Source of the DNA: Burkholderia lata | Lineage (GTDB): Bacteria; Pseudomonadota; Gammaproteobacteria; Burkholderiales; Burkholderiaceae | Length of the DNA stretch: 64,000 bases | Direction: 5' to 3' | NCBI RefSeq assembly: GCF_902499335.1 | Contig: NZ_CABVQK010000013.1 | Location: 186,001 to 250,000, forward strand | Shown here: positions 10,695 through 18,780 of the stretch, in pieces | Layout of the letters: the number at the start of each line of letters is the position of its first letter | Position numbering within the stretch: position 1 is the stretch's first letter | Position numbers and translations under genes: made by a program | Notes under the pieces: model-generated | What the model was told of the DNA's origin: nothing | The model's database searches: none | Seen by the model: the letters and a program-made list of their open reading frames with translations, nothing else

Positions 10695-11561
10695 TCATGC
10701 GGCCGGTGCGAACAGTGCGTCGATGCCCGCCGCGTCGGCCGCGGAGATCCAGCGGTGGCGCAGCAGCGTGTCGAGCGTCGCGAGGCTCGCATCCATCGTC
10801 GCGCGGCCGGCGCGCAGCCAGCCGATCACCTCGGGCACGCCGGCCAGCAGGTGCTCGGCCACTTCGCCGTCCTGGTTGCGCGGCGCGAAATCGCGCGGCA
10901 GCGGCAGGTCGTACACGAAGATCAGTTCGGACTGCGTGCCCTCCGGCAGCGAGCACAGCACCTGCACCGCACGGCCCGCGATCGCGCGCGCGGCCAGTTC
11001 GGCCGGAATGCCGGCTTCTTCCCAGCATTCCTTCGCGAGCGTCTCGTGAACGCCCAGGCCCCAGCCGATCCCGCCCGCGACGACGTTGTCGAGCATGCCC
11101 GGGTCGGTAGCCTTGGTCTCGCTGCGGCGGCCGAGCCACATCTGCGGGACGGCCGCGGCGGACGGCTCGCCCGGCGCAACCGCATATTCTACGATGCCGT
11201 TCAGATGCACCGCGTAAGTCTGCGTGCCGAAGAAGCGCGACGCGGCGCGCTCGATGTACGCGAGCGGCGGATCGTCGAAGCGGTTGCGGATCGCGTAGAT
11301 CTCGTCGCGCCAGCCGGGAATCGCGCCTTCGGCCGCGAGCGCGCCGATCGCGCTCGCCAGCGCCATGCTGCGTGCGTCGACCGAGTCGTAGCGCGCCGAC
11401 AGCACGACGCGCTCACCGGTCAGCTCGAACACGTCGGGCCAGCGGGCGAGCATCTCGACGTCCTGGCGGCGCACCCAGCCGACCGCCTGGCCGGCGATCT
11501 CGAAACGCAGGTGCGCGGCCGGATCGAAGCGGCGCGCGTCAGCAATGCACGGAAACGTCAT
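10695..11561 (-). CDS. NUDIX hydrolase, DUF4743-type
   Basis: A 288-residue protein with an N-terminal DUF4743-like domain and a C-terminal NUDIX fold. The Nudix box reads GGIGWGLGVHETLAKECWEEAGI: Glu residues of the REUxEExGU core are kept, but Lys stands where Arg is usual. Eukaryotic relatives are thiamine-diphosphate-linked pyrophosphohydrolases; the substrate here is unknown. ATG 11561 follows AAGGA at 9-base spacing, 5 bases after the LysE stop codon, so the two genes are probably one transcript. Confidence 0.83.
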   Translation of the reverse strand: MTFPCIADARRFDPAAHLRFEIAGQAVGWVRRQDVEMLARWPDVFELTGERVVLSARYDSVDARSMALASAIGALAAEGAIPGWRDEIYAIRNRFDDPPLAYIERAASRFFGTQTYAVHLNGIVEYAVAPGEPSAAAVPQMWLGRRSETKATDPGMLDNVVAGGIGWGLGVHETLAKECWEEAGIPAELAARAIAGRAVQVLCSLPEGTQSELIFVYDLPLPRDFAPRNQDGEVAEHLLAGVPEVIGWLRAGRATMDASLATLDTLLRHRWISAADAAGIDALFAPAA

Positions 11562-11566
11562 CGTGA

Positions 11567-12181
11567 TCAGTCCTTCAGCGCGACGCGGATGCCGAGCGCG
11601 ATGAACGTCGCGCCGGCGATCCGGTCGAGCCACACGCCGGCCTTCGGGCGGCGCTTCAGCCACGCGCCGATCATCCCCGCGCCGACGCCGAACAGCGAGA
11701 ACACCACGGCCGTCTGCAGCATGAACAGCGCGCCGAGTTCGAACATCTGCAGCGTTACGCTCTGCCCGCCGTGCGGATCGACGAACTGCGGCAGGAACAC
11801 GACGAAGAACAGCGTGACCTTCGGGTTCATCAGGTTGCCGATCACGCTCTGCCGGAAGATCGTGCCGAGCGGCTGCGGCGGACGCTCATGCGCATTCGCG
11901 AGGCCCTGGCTGCGCAGCGCCTTGATGCCGATCCACACGAGGTACGCGGCGCCCGCGAGCTTCAGGATCTCGAACGCGACCGGCGACGAACGCAGCACGG
12001 CCGCGACGCCGAGCGCCGCGAGCGTCGTGTGGAACAGGATCCCGGCCGTGAAGCCAAGCGCGGCGACGAAGCCGGCCGCACGGCCTTGCGAGATGCCGCG
12101 TGCGAGCACCTGCAGGTTGTCGGGACCCGGCGCGAACGTGATCGCGATCGACGTGGCAAGAAACAGCATGAAGTTGGGCAT
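11567..12181 (-). CDS. LysE/RhtB family amino-acid exporter
   Basis: A 204-residue integral membrane protein with about six hydrophobic segments. It carries the family's N-terminal signature TFAPGPDNLQVLARGISQGR and a GxLFHTT-type second block. Role: export of amino acids or their derivatives across the inner membrane; the substrate cannot be assigned. ATG 12181 has GAGG upstream. It lies between apt and the NUDIX gene on the same strand. Confidence 0.9.
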   Translation of the reverse strand: MPNFMLFLATSIAITFAPGPDNLQVLARGISQGRAAGFVAALGFTAGILFHTTLAALGVAAVLRSSPVAFEILKLAGAAYLVWIGIKALRSQGLANAHERPPQPLGTIFRQSVIGNLMNPKVTLFFVVFLPQFVDPHGGQSVTLQMFELGALFMLQTAVVFSLFGVGAGMIGAWLKRRPKAGVWLDRIAGATFIALGIRVALKD

Positions 12182-12243
12182 CGTGACCTCGCTGCTAATG
12201 TGAATTCAGGTGGATTCAGGCGTGGATTCAGGCAGGCCGGCGT

Positions 12244-12810
12244 TCAGTGGCCGGAGAATTCGGTAACGGTATAGACGGGCAGCCCCGCGTTGCGCAGCAG
12301 CGCCGAGCCGCCGAGATCGGGCAGGTCGATGATCGCCGCGCCTTCGACCACTTCCGCGCCGAGCCGCTGCAGCAGGTTGCGCCCCGCCATCATCGTGCCG
12401 CCGGTCGCGATCAGGTCGTCCATGATGATCACGCGGTCGCCGGGGCGGCACGCATCTTCATGGATCTCGACCGTCGCGCTGCCGTATTCGAGGTCGTACG
12501 ATTCCGAGCGCGTCTTGTACGGCAGCTTGCCGACCTTGCGGATCGGCACGAAGCCGACGCTCAGTTCGTACGCGACGATCGGCGCGATGATGAAGCCGCG
12601 CGCGTCGAGGCCCGCGACGTAGTCGAGCTTCGCATCGACATAGCGCTCGACGAACAGGTCGACGAGGATGCGCAGTGCCTTCGGGCTCTGCAGCAGCGTC
12701 GTAATGTCGCGGAACATCACGCCCGGCTGCGGCCAGTCGGGCACCGTGCGGATCTGGCTGTGGATGAAGGCGACCGGATCGAGCGGTGCGCCCGACGACG
12801 AATGCGGCAT
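12244..12810 (-). CDS. apt: Adenine phosphoribosyltransferase
   Basis: A 188-residue type I phosphoribosyltransferase that converts adenine and PRPP to AMP in purine salvage. The PRPP loop IIMDDLIATGGTMMA lies near residue 125, and GVMFRDITTLL near residue 30 is typical of Apt. ATG 12810 is preceded by GGAGAG. The ORF can be extended to 12849, but that runs into the antiporter terminator (12822-12854), so I reject the longer start. Confidence 0.96.
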   Translation of the reverse strand: MPHSSSGAPLDPVAFIHSQIRTVPDWPQPGVMFRDITTLLQSPKALRILVDLFVERYVDAKLDYVAGLDARGFIIAPIVAYELSVGFVPIRKVGKLPYKTRSESYDLEYGSATVEIHEDACRPGDRVIIMDDLIATGGTMMAGRNLLQRLGAEVVEGAAIIDLPDLGGSALLRNAGLPVYTVTEFSGH

Positions 12811-12821
12811 GAAACTCTCCG

Positions 12822-12854
12822 AAAAAAACGGTGCGCGAAGATCGGGCACCGTTT
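12822..12854 (-). terminator. Terminator of the Kef-type antiporter gene
   Basis: On the minus strand the stem AAACGGTGC/GCACCGTTT is followed by seven T (12822-12828), about 40 bases past the antiporter stop and just before apt. Confidence 0.82.
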
Positions 12855-12892
12855 CGAATAAATACGGGTCAGGTTATGAAACCAAGCGCGGC

Positions 12893-14899
12893 TCAAGCGG
12901 CCGCGGCCGGCGGATCGCGCCGATGGCGCGACAGCCGCTCCTCCGCGAGCGCGAGCGCCTCGGGCAGCCCGCGCAGCACGACGATGTCGCTCGCGCGCAG
13001 CTTGGTCTGCGGATCGGGTTCGACGCCGCGGATGCCGTGCCGACGGATCGCCGTGACTTCGAGCCCGAGTGCATACAGCCCCAGTTCTTCCAGCGAACGC
13101 CCGACCGCGTCCGCGCGCGCATCGACCGGCACCGATTGTAGCCGCACCTGCTCGTGGTCGTCGTCGTCCGCGTCGTCCGCGCCGCGGAAATAGCCGCGCA
13201 GCAGGCTGTAGCGTTCGTCGCGCATTTCCTCGACGCGCCGCACGACCTTGCGCATCGGCACGCCGACCAGCACCAGCGTGTGCGACGCGAGCATCAGGCT
13301 GCCCTCGACGATCTCCGGGATCACCTCGGTCGCGCCGGCCGCGAGCAGCTTCTCGAGATCGGCATCGTCGACGGTGCGCACGATCGCGGGCAGCGTCGGC
13401 TCGAGTTCGTGCACGTGATGCAGCACGCGCAGCGCGGACGGCGTGTTCGCATAGGTGATCGCCACGGCCGCCGCACGGTGGATACCGGCCGCGAGCAGCG
13501 ATTCGCGGCGCGCCGCGTCGCCGAACACGACCGATTCGCCGGCCGTCGCAGCCGCGCTCACGCGATCGGGGTCGAGGTCGAGCGCCACGTACGAAATGCC
13601 TTCCTGTTCGAGCATCCGCGCCAGGTTCTGGCCCGCGCGGCCGTAGCCGCAGATGATCACGTGGCCGCGCTGCTTCAGGCTTTGCGTCGCGATCCGCGTC
13701 ATCTGCAGCGACTGCTGCATCCATTCGGTCGACGACAGCCGCATCACGATCCGGTCGGCGTTCTGGATCAGGAACGGCGCGGCGAGCATCGACAGCAGCA
13801 TCGACGCGAGGATTGCCTGCAGCAGCGTCGAATCGACGAGATGCCGGTCGAGGATCAGGTTCAGCAGCACGAAGCCGAATTCGCCGGCCTGCGCGAGCCC
13901 GATACCGGTGCGCATCGCGACACCCGGTGTCGCGCCGAACAGCCGCGCGAGCCCGGCGATCATCGTTCCCTTGAACAGGATCTGGCCGACGAAGAAACCG
14001 AGCACGAGGAACGGGTGCTCCCAGATCACGCGCGGATCGAGCAGCATCCCCGTCGTCACGAAGAACAGGCCGAGCAGCACGTCGCGGAACGGCTTGATGT
14101 CCTCCTCCACCTGATGGCGGAACGGCGTCTCGGAGATCAGCATCCCCGCGATGAACGCGCCGAGCGCGAGCGACAGGCCGAAGCGGTCGGTGATGAACGC
14201 GGCGCCGAGCGTGACGAGCAGCAGGTTCAGCACGAACAGTTCCTGCGAACGGCGCCGCGCGACGACGTTGAGCCAGCGCGTCATGAAGCGCTGGCCGACG
14301 ATCAGCAGCAGCGCGAGCGCGATCACGATCTTGACGGCCGCGAAGCCGAGTGTGATCGCGAGATCCTTCGACGACTCGGCGCCGAACGCGGCGATCACGA
14401 TCAGCAGCGGCACCACCGCGAGATCCTGGAACAGCAGCACGCCGAAGATGTTGCGGCCGTGCTCGGTCTCGATCTCGAGCCGCTCGGCGAGCATCTTCGA
14501 CACGATCGCCGTCGACGACATCGCGAGCGCGCCGCCGAGCGCAATGCTGCCTTGCCACGTGATGTGCACCCAGTGCTCGAACAGTGCGCCCAGCACGAGC
14601 GCCAGCACGAGCGTCGCGACGACCTGCAGCAGCCCGAGCCCGAACACGAGCCGCTGCATCGACCTCAGCTTCGCCAGCGAGAACTCGAGGCCGATCGAAA
14701 ACATCAGGAACACCACGCCGAATTCCGCGAGATGCTCGGCCCGTTCGAGATCCGCCGCGATGCCGAACGCGTGCGGGCCGACCAGGATGCCGACGGTCAG
14801 GTAGCCGAGCATCGGCGGCAGGTTCAACGAGCGGAATACGACGACGCCCACCACTGAAGCCAGCAGCAGCAGCAGGGTCATTTCGAGCGGGGAAATCAC
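12893..14899 (-). CDS. CPA2 monovalent cation:proton antiporter (KefB/KefC type)
   Basis: A 668-residue inner-membrane protein. The N-terminal Na+/H+ exchanger domain (about 1-380, a dozen hydrophobic segments) is followed by a TrkA-N/RCK nucleotide-binding domain with HVIICGYGRAGQNLARML, and then a C-terminal TrkA-C domain. Role: K+ efflux or K+/H+ exchange, in Kef proteins gated by glutathione adducts. I prefer the GTG at 14899 (MISPLEMTLLL), which has GAGGA upstream, over the GTG at 14929. The KefF/KefG ancillary subunit is not adjacent, so glutathione gating is unproven. Confidence 0.88.
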   Translation of the reverse strand: MISPLEMTLLLLLASVVGVVVFRSLNLPPMLGYLTVGILVGPHAFGIAADLERAEHLAEFGVVFLMFSIGLEFSLAKLRSMQRLVFGLGLLQVVATLVLALVLGALFEHWVHITWQGSIALGGALAMSSTAIVSKMLAERLEIETEHGRNIFGVLLFQDLAVVPLLIVIAAFGAESSKDLAITLGFAAVKIVIALALLLIVGQRFMTRWLNVVARRRSQELFVLNLLLVTLGAAFITDRFGLSLALGAFIAGMLISETPFRHQVEEDIKPFRDVLLGLFFVTTGMLLDPRVIWEHPFLVLGFFVGQILFKGTMIAGLARLFGATPGVAMRTGIGLAQAGEFGFVLLNLILDRHLVDSTLLQAILASMLLSMLAAPFLIQNADRIVMRLSSTEWMQQSLQMTRIATQSLKQRGHVIICGYGRAGQNLARMLEQEGISYVALDLDPDRVSAAATAGESVVFGDAARRESLLAAGIHRAAAVAITYANTPSALRVLHHVHELEPTLPAIVRTVDDADLEKLLAAGATEVIPEIVEGSLMLASHTLVLVGVPMRKVVRRVEEMRDERYSLLRGYFRGADDADDDDHEQVRLQSVPVDARADAVGRSLEELGLYALGLEVTAIRRHGIRGVEPDPQTKLRASDIVVLRGLPEALALAEERLSRHRRDPPAAAA

Positions 14900-15012
14900 A
14901 GGCGAAGCGTCCTCGTTCGTCGGGGCCACGGCAATGCGGGCGCGGGTGGTGGCGGTGGACAGGCGACTTCGGACGAGTCTGAAGGCCCGGCGCGGCGAAC
15001 AAACGCCTTTGC

Positions 15013-15018
15013 TATACT
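15013..15018 (+). promoter_or_regulatory. Candidate -10 element just upstream of kdsD
   Basis: TATACT ends only 6 bases before the kdsD ATG. If used, the transcript would start at or next to the A of ATG. I see no matching -35 at 16-18 bases. Confidence 0.35.
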
Positions 15019-15024
15019 CCGCGC

Positions 15025-16008
15025 ATGATAGCGAAAATCAATGATGACCGGGCGCTCGCGCTCGCCCGCGACGTGCTCGACATCGAGGCGGACGCCGTGC
15101 GCGCGCTGCGCGACCAGCTCAACGGCGGCTTCGTCCAGGCCGTTGCGCTGCTGCTCGGCTGCCGCGGCCGCGTGGTGGTGTCCGGTATCGGCAAATCGGG
15201 GCATATCGCCCGCAAGATCGCGGCCACGCTCGCCAGCACCGGCACGCCGGCCTTCTTCGTCCACCCGGCCGAGGCCAGCCACGGCGACCTCGGGATGGTC
15301 ACCTCGGACGACGTCTTCATCGGCATCTCCTATTCAGGCGAATCGGAAGAACTCGTCGCGATCCTGCCGCTCGTGAAGCGGATCGGCGCGAAGCTGATCG
15401 CGATCACGGGCCGCGCGGAATCGAGCCTCGGCACGCTCGCCGACGTGAACCTGAACGCCGCGGTCTCGAAAGAGGCCTGCCCGATGAACCTCGCGCCCAC
15501 CGCGAGCACGACCGCCGCGCTCGCGCTCGGCGACGCGCTCGCCGTTGCCGTGCTCGACGCGCGCGGCTTCGGCTCGGAAGATTTCGCGCGCTCGCACCCG
15601 GGCGGCGCACTCGGCCGGCGCCTGCTCACCTACGTGCGCGACGTAATGCGCTCGGGCGACGACGTCCCGTCCGTCGGGCTCGACGCGACGCTGTCGGACG
15701 CGCTGTTCCAGATCACCGCGAAGCGCCTCGGCATGACCGCCGTGGTCGACGCCGGTGGCAAGGTCGCCGGCATCTTCACCGATGGCGACCTGCGCCGCGT
15801 GCTCGCGCGCGACGGCGACTTCCGCACGCTGCCGATCACCGACGTGATGACGCGCGACCCGCGCACGGTTGCACCGGATCACCTGGCGGTCGAGGCCGTG
15901 GAACTGATGGAGCGCCACCGGATCAACCAGATGCTGGTGGTCGATGCCGACGGCGTGCTGATCGGCGCGCTGAACATGCACGACCTGTTTTCGAAGAAGG
16001 TGATCTGA
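15025..16008 (+). CDS. kdsD: D-arabinose-5-phosphate isomerase
   Basis: A 327-residue KpsF/GutQ-family enzyme: an N-terminal SIS sugar-isomerase domain (GIGKSGHIARKIAATL near residue 55, AEASHGDLGMV near 85) and two C-terminal CBS domains (about 205-327). It converts ribulose-5-P to arabinose-5-P, the first committed step to Kdo of LPS. No ribosome site precedes ATG 15025, and a -10-like TATACT ends 6 bases upstream, so the message may be leaderless. The stop overlaps the kdsC ATG by one base (TGATG). It starts the kdsD-kdsC-lptCAB block. Confidence 0.96.
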   Translation: MIAKINDDRALALARDVLDIEADAVRALRDQLNGGFVQAVALLLGCRGRVVVSGIGKSGHIARKIAATLASTGTPAFFVHPAEASHGDLGMVTSDDVFIGISYSGESEELVAILPLVKRIGAKLIAITGRAESSLGTLADVNLNAAVSKEACPMNLAPTASTTAALALGDALAVAVLDARGFGSEDFARSHPGGALGRRLLTYVRDVMRSGDDVPSVGLDATLSDALFQITAKRLGMTAVVDAGGKVAGIFTDGDLRRVLARDGDFRTLPITDVMTRDPRTVAPDHLAVEAVELMERHRINQMLVVDADGVLIGALNMHDLFSKKVI

Positions 16009-16544
16009 TGAGCGCAGCGCTGACTGCGGCCGAACGCGCGAGCCGCGTGAAGCTGATGATTTTCGACGTCGACGGTGTGCTGACCGACGGCGGCCTGCTG
16101 TTTACGGCAGCCGGCGACGCGATGAAGTCGTTCAATTCGCTCGACGGCCACGGCGTGAAGCTGCTCGGCGAAGCCGGCATCGCAACCGCGATCATCACGG
16201 GCCGCCGCTCGGAAATCGTCGCGGCACGCGCGAAGGAAATGAAGATCGCGCACCTGTTCCAGGGCGTCGAGAACAAGCTCACCGTGTTCGCCGACCTGAT
16301 CGCATCGCTCGGCCTCACCTCCGACCAGTGCGGTTACATGGGCGACGACTGGCCCGACCTGCCCGTGATGCTGCGCTGCGGCTTCGCGACCGCCCCCGCG
16401 AATGCGCACCCCGAGGTGATCGCCCGCGCGCACTGGGTGGCCGAGGCCCGCGGCGGCCACGGCGCCGTCCGCGAAGTCTGCGACGCGATCCTGCGCGCCC
16501 AGCGCCGCTACGACGCGCTGCTCGCGGCCGCCTGCGGAGCCTGA
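16008..16544 (+). CDS. kdsC: Kdo-8-phosphate phosphatase
   Basis: A 178-residue HAD-superfamily phosphatase of the KdsC (C0, capless) type. Motif I FDVDGVLTDG carries the nucleophile Asp and the acid/base Asp; ITGRRS is motif II and MGDDWPDLPVM motif IV. It releases phosphate from Kdo-8-P, the last step to free Kdo. The start shares one base with the kdsD stop, so translation is coupled. Confidence 0.97.
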   Translation: MSAALTAAERASRVKLMIFDVDGVLTDGGLLFTAAGDAMKSFNSLDGHGVKLLGEAGIATAIITGRRSEIVAARAKEMKIAHLFQGVENKLTVFADLIASLGLTSDQCGYMGDDWPDLPVMLRCGFATAPANAHPEVIARAHWVAEARGGHGAVREVCDAILRAQRRYDALLAAACGA

Positions 16545-16547
16545 CGG

Positions 16548-17162
16548 ATGAACACGCATTTCCGCTGGACCCAGCTGCTGCCGCTCGTCGCGGTCGCCGC
16601 GCTCGCGGGCATCACCTGGTGGCTGCTGCAGGCCACGCTGCCGCCGCCCGGCGAGGGCACCGTGCAGCCGAAGCGCCATACGCCCGACTATTTCGCGGAC
16701 AACTTCTCGGTCACCGAACTCGACCAGTCCGGCTCGACCCAGTACCGGCTGACGGCCGCGAAGCTGATCCATTACGAAGACACTGAAGACAGCGACCTGA
16801 CCGATCCGGCCATGCGCGCATTCCAGCCCGGCAAGCCGGTCGTGACGACCACCTCGAAGCGCGGCACCGTCAATGGCGACGTGTCGATCGTCGACTTGTA
16901 CGACGACGCACGCATCCTGCGCGCGGCCGGCGGCGGCGATCCGCAGATGCAGGCCGATTCCCAGCATTTCCGGATCTTCGTCAATGACGATGTGATCCAG
17001 ACCGAAAAGCCGGTTAAACTTCAGCGCGGCCTGTCGCTCGTCAACGCGACCGACGGCATGAAGTACAACAACGTCACCCGGGTCATCGAGCTTTACGGCA
17101 ACGTGCGCGGCACGATCGCCGCGGCGGACACGTCCGGCGGCTCGAAAGGTCAACCCAAGTGA
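16548..17162 (+). CDS. lptC: LPS export protein LptC
   Basis: A 204-residue bitopic protein: an N-terminal membrane anchor (about 9-28, LPLVAVAALAGITWWLL) and a periplasmic beta-jellyroll domain (DUF1239). LptC links the LptBFG ABC transporter to the LptA bridge that carries LPS to the outer membrane. It begins 3 bases after kdsC, and its stop overlaps the GTG of lptA. Confidence 0.95.
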   Translation: MNTHFRWTQLLPLVAVAALAGITWWLLQATLPPPGEGTVQPKRHTPDYFADNFSVTELDQSGSTQYRLTAAKLIHYEDTEDSDLTDPAMRAFQPGKPVVTTTSKRGTVNGDVSIVDLYDDARILRAAGGGDPQMQADSQHFRIFVNDDVIQTEKPVKLQRGLSLVNATDGMKYNNVTRVIELYGNVRGTIAAADTSGGSKGQPK

Positions 17163-17848
17163 CGCATCCCTCACGTGACTGCATGAACGAACCGTTCCCT
17201 CGACTGATTTCCGGCGGCGCTGCGCGCGCCGTCCGCGCCGCGCTTGCCGCGACGCTCGTGGCGCTCCCGCTGGTCGGGCTGGCGCCGCTCGCCCATGCCG
17301 AGAAGGCCGACCAGAGCAAGCCGATCAACGTCGAGGCCGACAACCTGACCTATGACGACTTGAAGCAGGTCACGGTCGCAACCGGCAACGTCGTGATCAC
17401 GAAGGGCACGATCATCATCAAGGGTGATCGCGTCGAAGTGCGCCAGGACCCGGAAGGCTATCAGTACGCAACCTCGTTCGGCAGCGGCAAGAAGCACGCG
17501 ACGTTCCGCCAGAAGCGCGAAGGCCTCGACGAGTACATCGACGGCGACGCCGAGCGCATCGACTACGACGGCAAGCAGGACCTGACCACGCTGACCACCG
17601 CCGCGACCGTGCGCCGCCTGCAGGGCTCGTCGACCGTCGCCGATACCGTGCACGGCAGCGTGATCACGTACGACGGCCAGCGCGACTTCTACACCGCGAA
17701 GGGCGGCAAGGACGTCGCCGCGCCGGGTAACCCGAACGGCCGCGTGCGCGCGATGCTGTCGCCGAAGAACGGCGGCCCCGCGCCGCTGAACGGCGCGCCG
17801 GCAAAGCTGTCGCCGTCGACCACGATCCAGGGGGCGCCGGGCCAATGA
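17159..17848 (+). CDS. lptA: Periplasmic LPS-bridge protein LptA
   Basis: An OstA/LptA-family protein of 229 residues with a cleavable signal peptide ending near LAHA/EKAD, followed by a beta-jellyroll (INVEADNLTYDD, GNVVITKGTIIIKGDRVEV). It polymerises head-to-tail to bridge LptC to LptD. I use the GTG at 17159, which overlaps the lptC stop (GTGA) and has AAAGG at 9 bases; the ATG at 17183 gives a more usual signal peptide but has no visible ribosome site. A Pro/Gly-rich tail ends the protein. Confidence 0.93.
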   Translation: MTHPSRDCMNEPFPRLISGGAARAVRAALAATLVALPLVGLAPLAHAEKADQSKPINVEADNLTYDDLKQVTVATGNVVITKGTIIIKGDRVEVRQDPEGYQYATSFGSGKKHATFRQKREGLDEYIDGDAERIDYDGKQDLTTLTTAATVRRLQGSSTVADTVHGSVITYDGQRDFYTAKGGKDVAAPGNPNGRVRAMLSPKNGGPAPLNGAPAKLSPSTTIQGAPGQ

Positions 17849-18621
17849 ACGCGTTACCGAACCGCCAGCCGGCCGGCACCACGAGCTCGCTCGTCGTCCG
17901 CAACCTGAAGAAGCGCTACGGCTCGCGCACGGTCGTCAAGGACGTATCGCTCGACGTGAAGAGCGGCGAAGTCGTCGGCCTGCTCGGCCCGAACGGCGCC
18001 GGCAAGACCACGTCGTTCTACATGATCGTCGGCCTCGTGCCGCTCGACGCAGGCGAGATCTCGCTGAACGGCAGCTCGATCAGCCTGCTGCCGATCCACA
18101 AGCGCGCGTCGCTCGGCCTGTCGTACCTGCCGCAGGAAGCGTCCGTGTTCCGCAAGCTGACCGTCGAGGAGAACATCCGCGCGGTGCTCGAGCTGCAGTA
18201 CGGCGAAGACGGCAAGCGGCTGTCGAAGGACGCGATCTCGTCGCGCGCCGAAGCGCTGCTCGACGAGCTGCAGATCGGCCACCTGCGCGAGAATCCCGCG
18301 CTGTCGCTGTCGGGCGGCGAGCGGCGCCGGGTCGAAATCGCGCGCGCGCTGGCGACCAACCCGAACTTCATCCTGCTCGACGAACCGTTCGCCGGCGTCG
18401 ACCCGATCGCGGTGCTCGAGATCCAGAAGATCGTCAAGTTCCTGAAGCAGCGCAACATCGGCGTGCTGATTACCGATCACAACGTCCGCGAAACGCTCGG
18501 CATCTGCGACCACGCTTACATCATCAGCGACGGCTCGGTGCTCGCCGCCGGTGCGCCGAGCGAAATCATCGAAAACGAGAGCGTGCGCCGCGTGTACCTC
18601 GGCGAACACTTCCGGATGTAA
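17845..18621 (+). CDS. lptB: LPS export ABC transporter ATP-binding protein
   Basis: A 258-residue ABC ATPase: Walker A GPNGAGKTTS, signature LSGGERRRVEIARAL, Walker B FILLDEPFAGVD, and the switch His in LITDHNVRET. With LptF and LptG (not in this window) it powers LPS extraction from the inner membrane. The ATG overlaps the lptA stop by 4 bases (ATGA). The lptB-rpoN neighbourhood is conserved across proteobacteria. Confidence 0.97.
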   Translation: MNALPNRQPAGTTSSLVVRNLKKRYGSRTVVKDVSLDVKSGEVVGLLGPNGAGKTTSFYMIVGLVPLDAGEISLNGSSISLLPIHKRASLGLSYLPQEASVFRKLTVEENIRAVLELQYGEDGKRLSKDAISSRAEALLDELQIGHLRENPALSLSGGERRRVEIARALATNPNFILLDEPFAGVDPIAVLEIQKIVKFLKQRNIGVLITDHNVRETLGICDHAYIISDGSVLAAGAPSEIIENESVRRVYLGEHFRM

Positions 18622-18780
18622 CTCTCCCTCGTGGCTGGCTGCACCCCGCCCGGCGCCGCCGCGCGGGGCCGCGCCCTGCTTCGCGGCCATGCCCGCGGCC
18701 GGGCGGCGCGCCGCGCGTAATCGCGGATGGCTCAACGCGCCTGGGTCGTGGCAAACTGCCGGTATGACTCCCTCCTCGCC

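Noticed and set aside
13154..14857. A 567-codon plus-strand ORF opposite the Kef-type antiporter.
   Set aside because: Its His/Arg/Glu-rich sequence mirrors the membrane-protein codons on the other strand.
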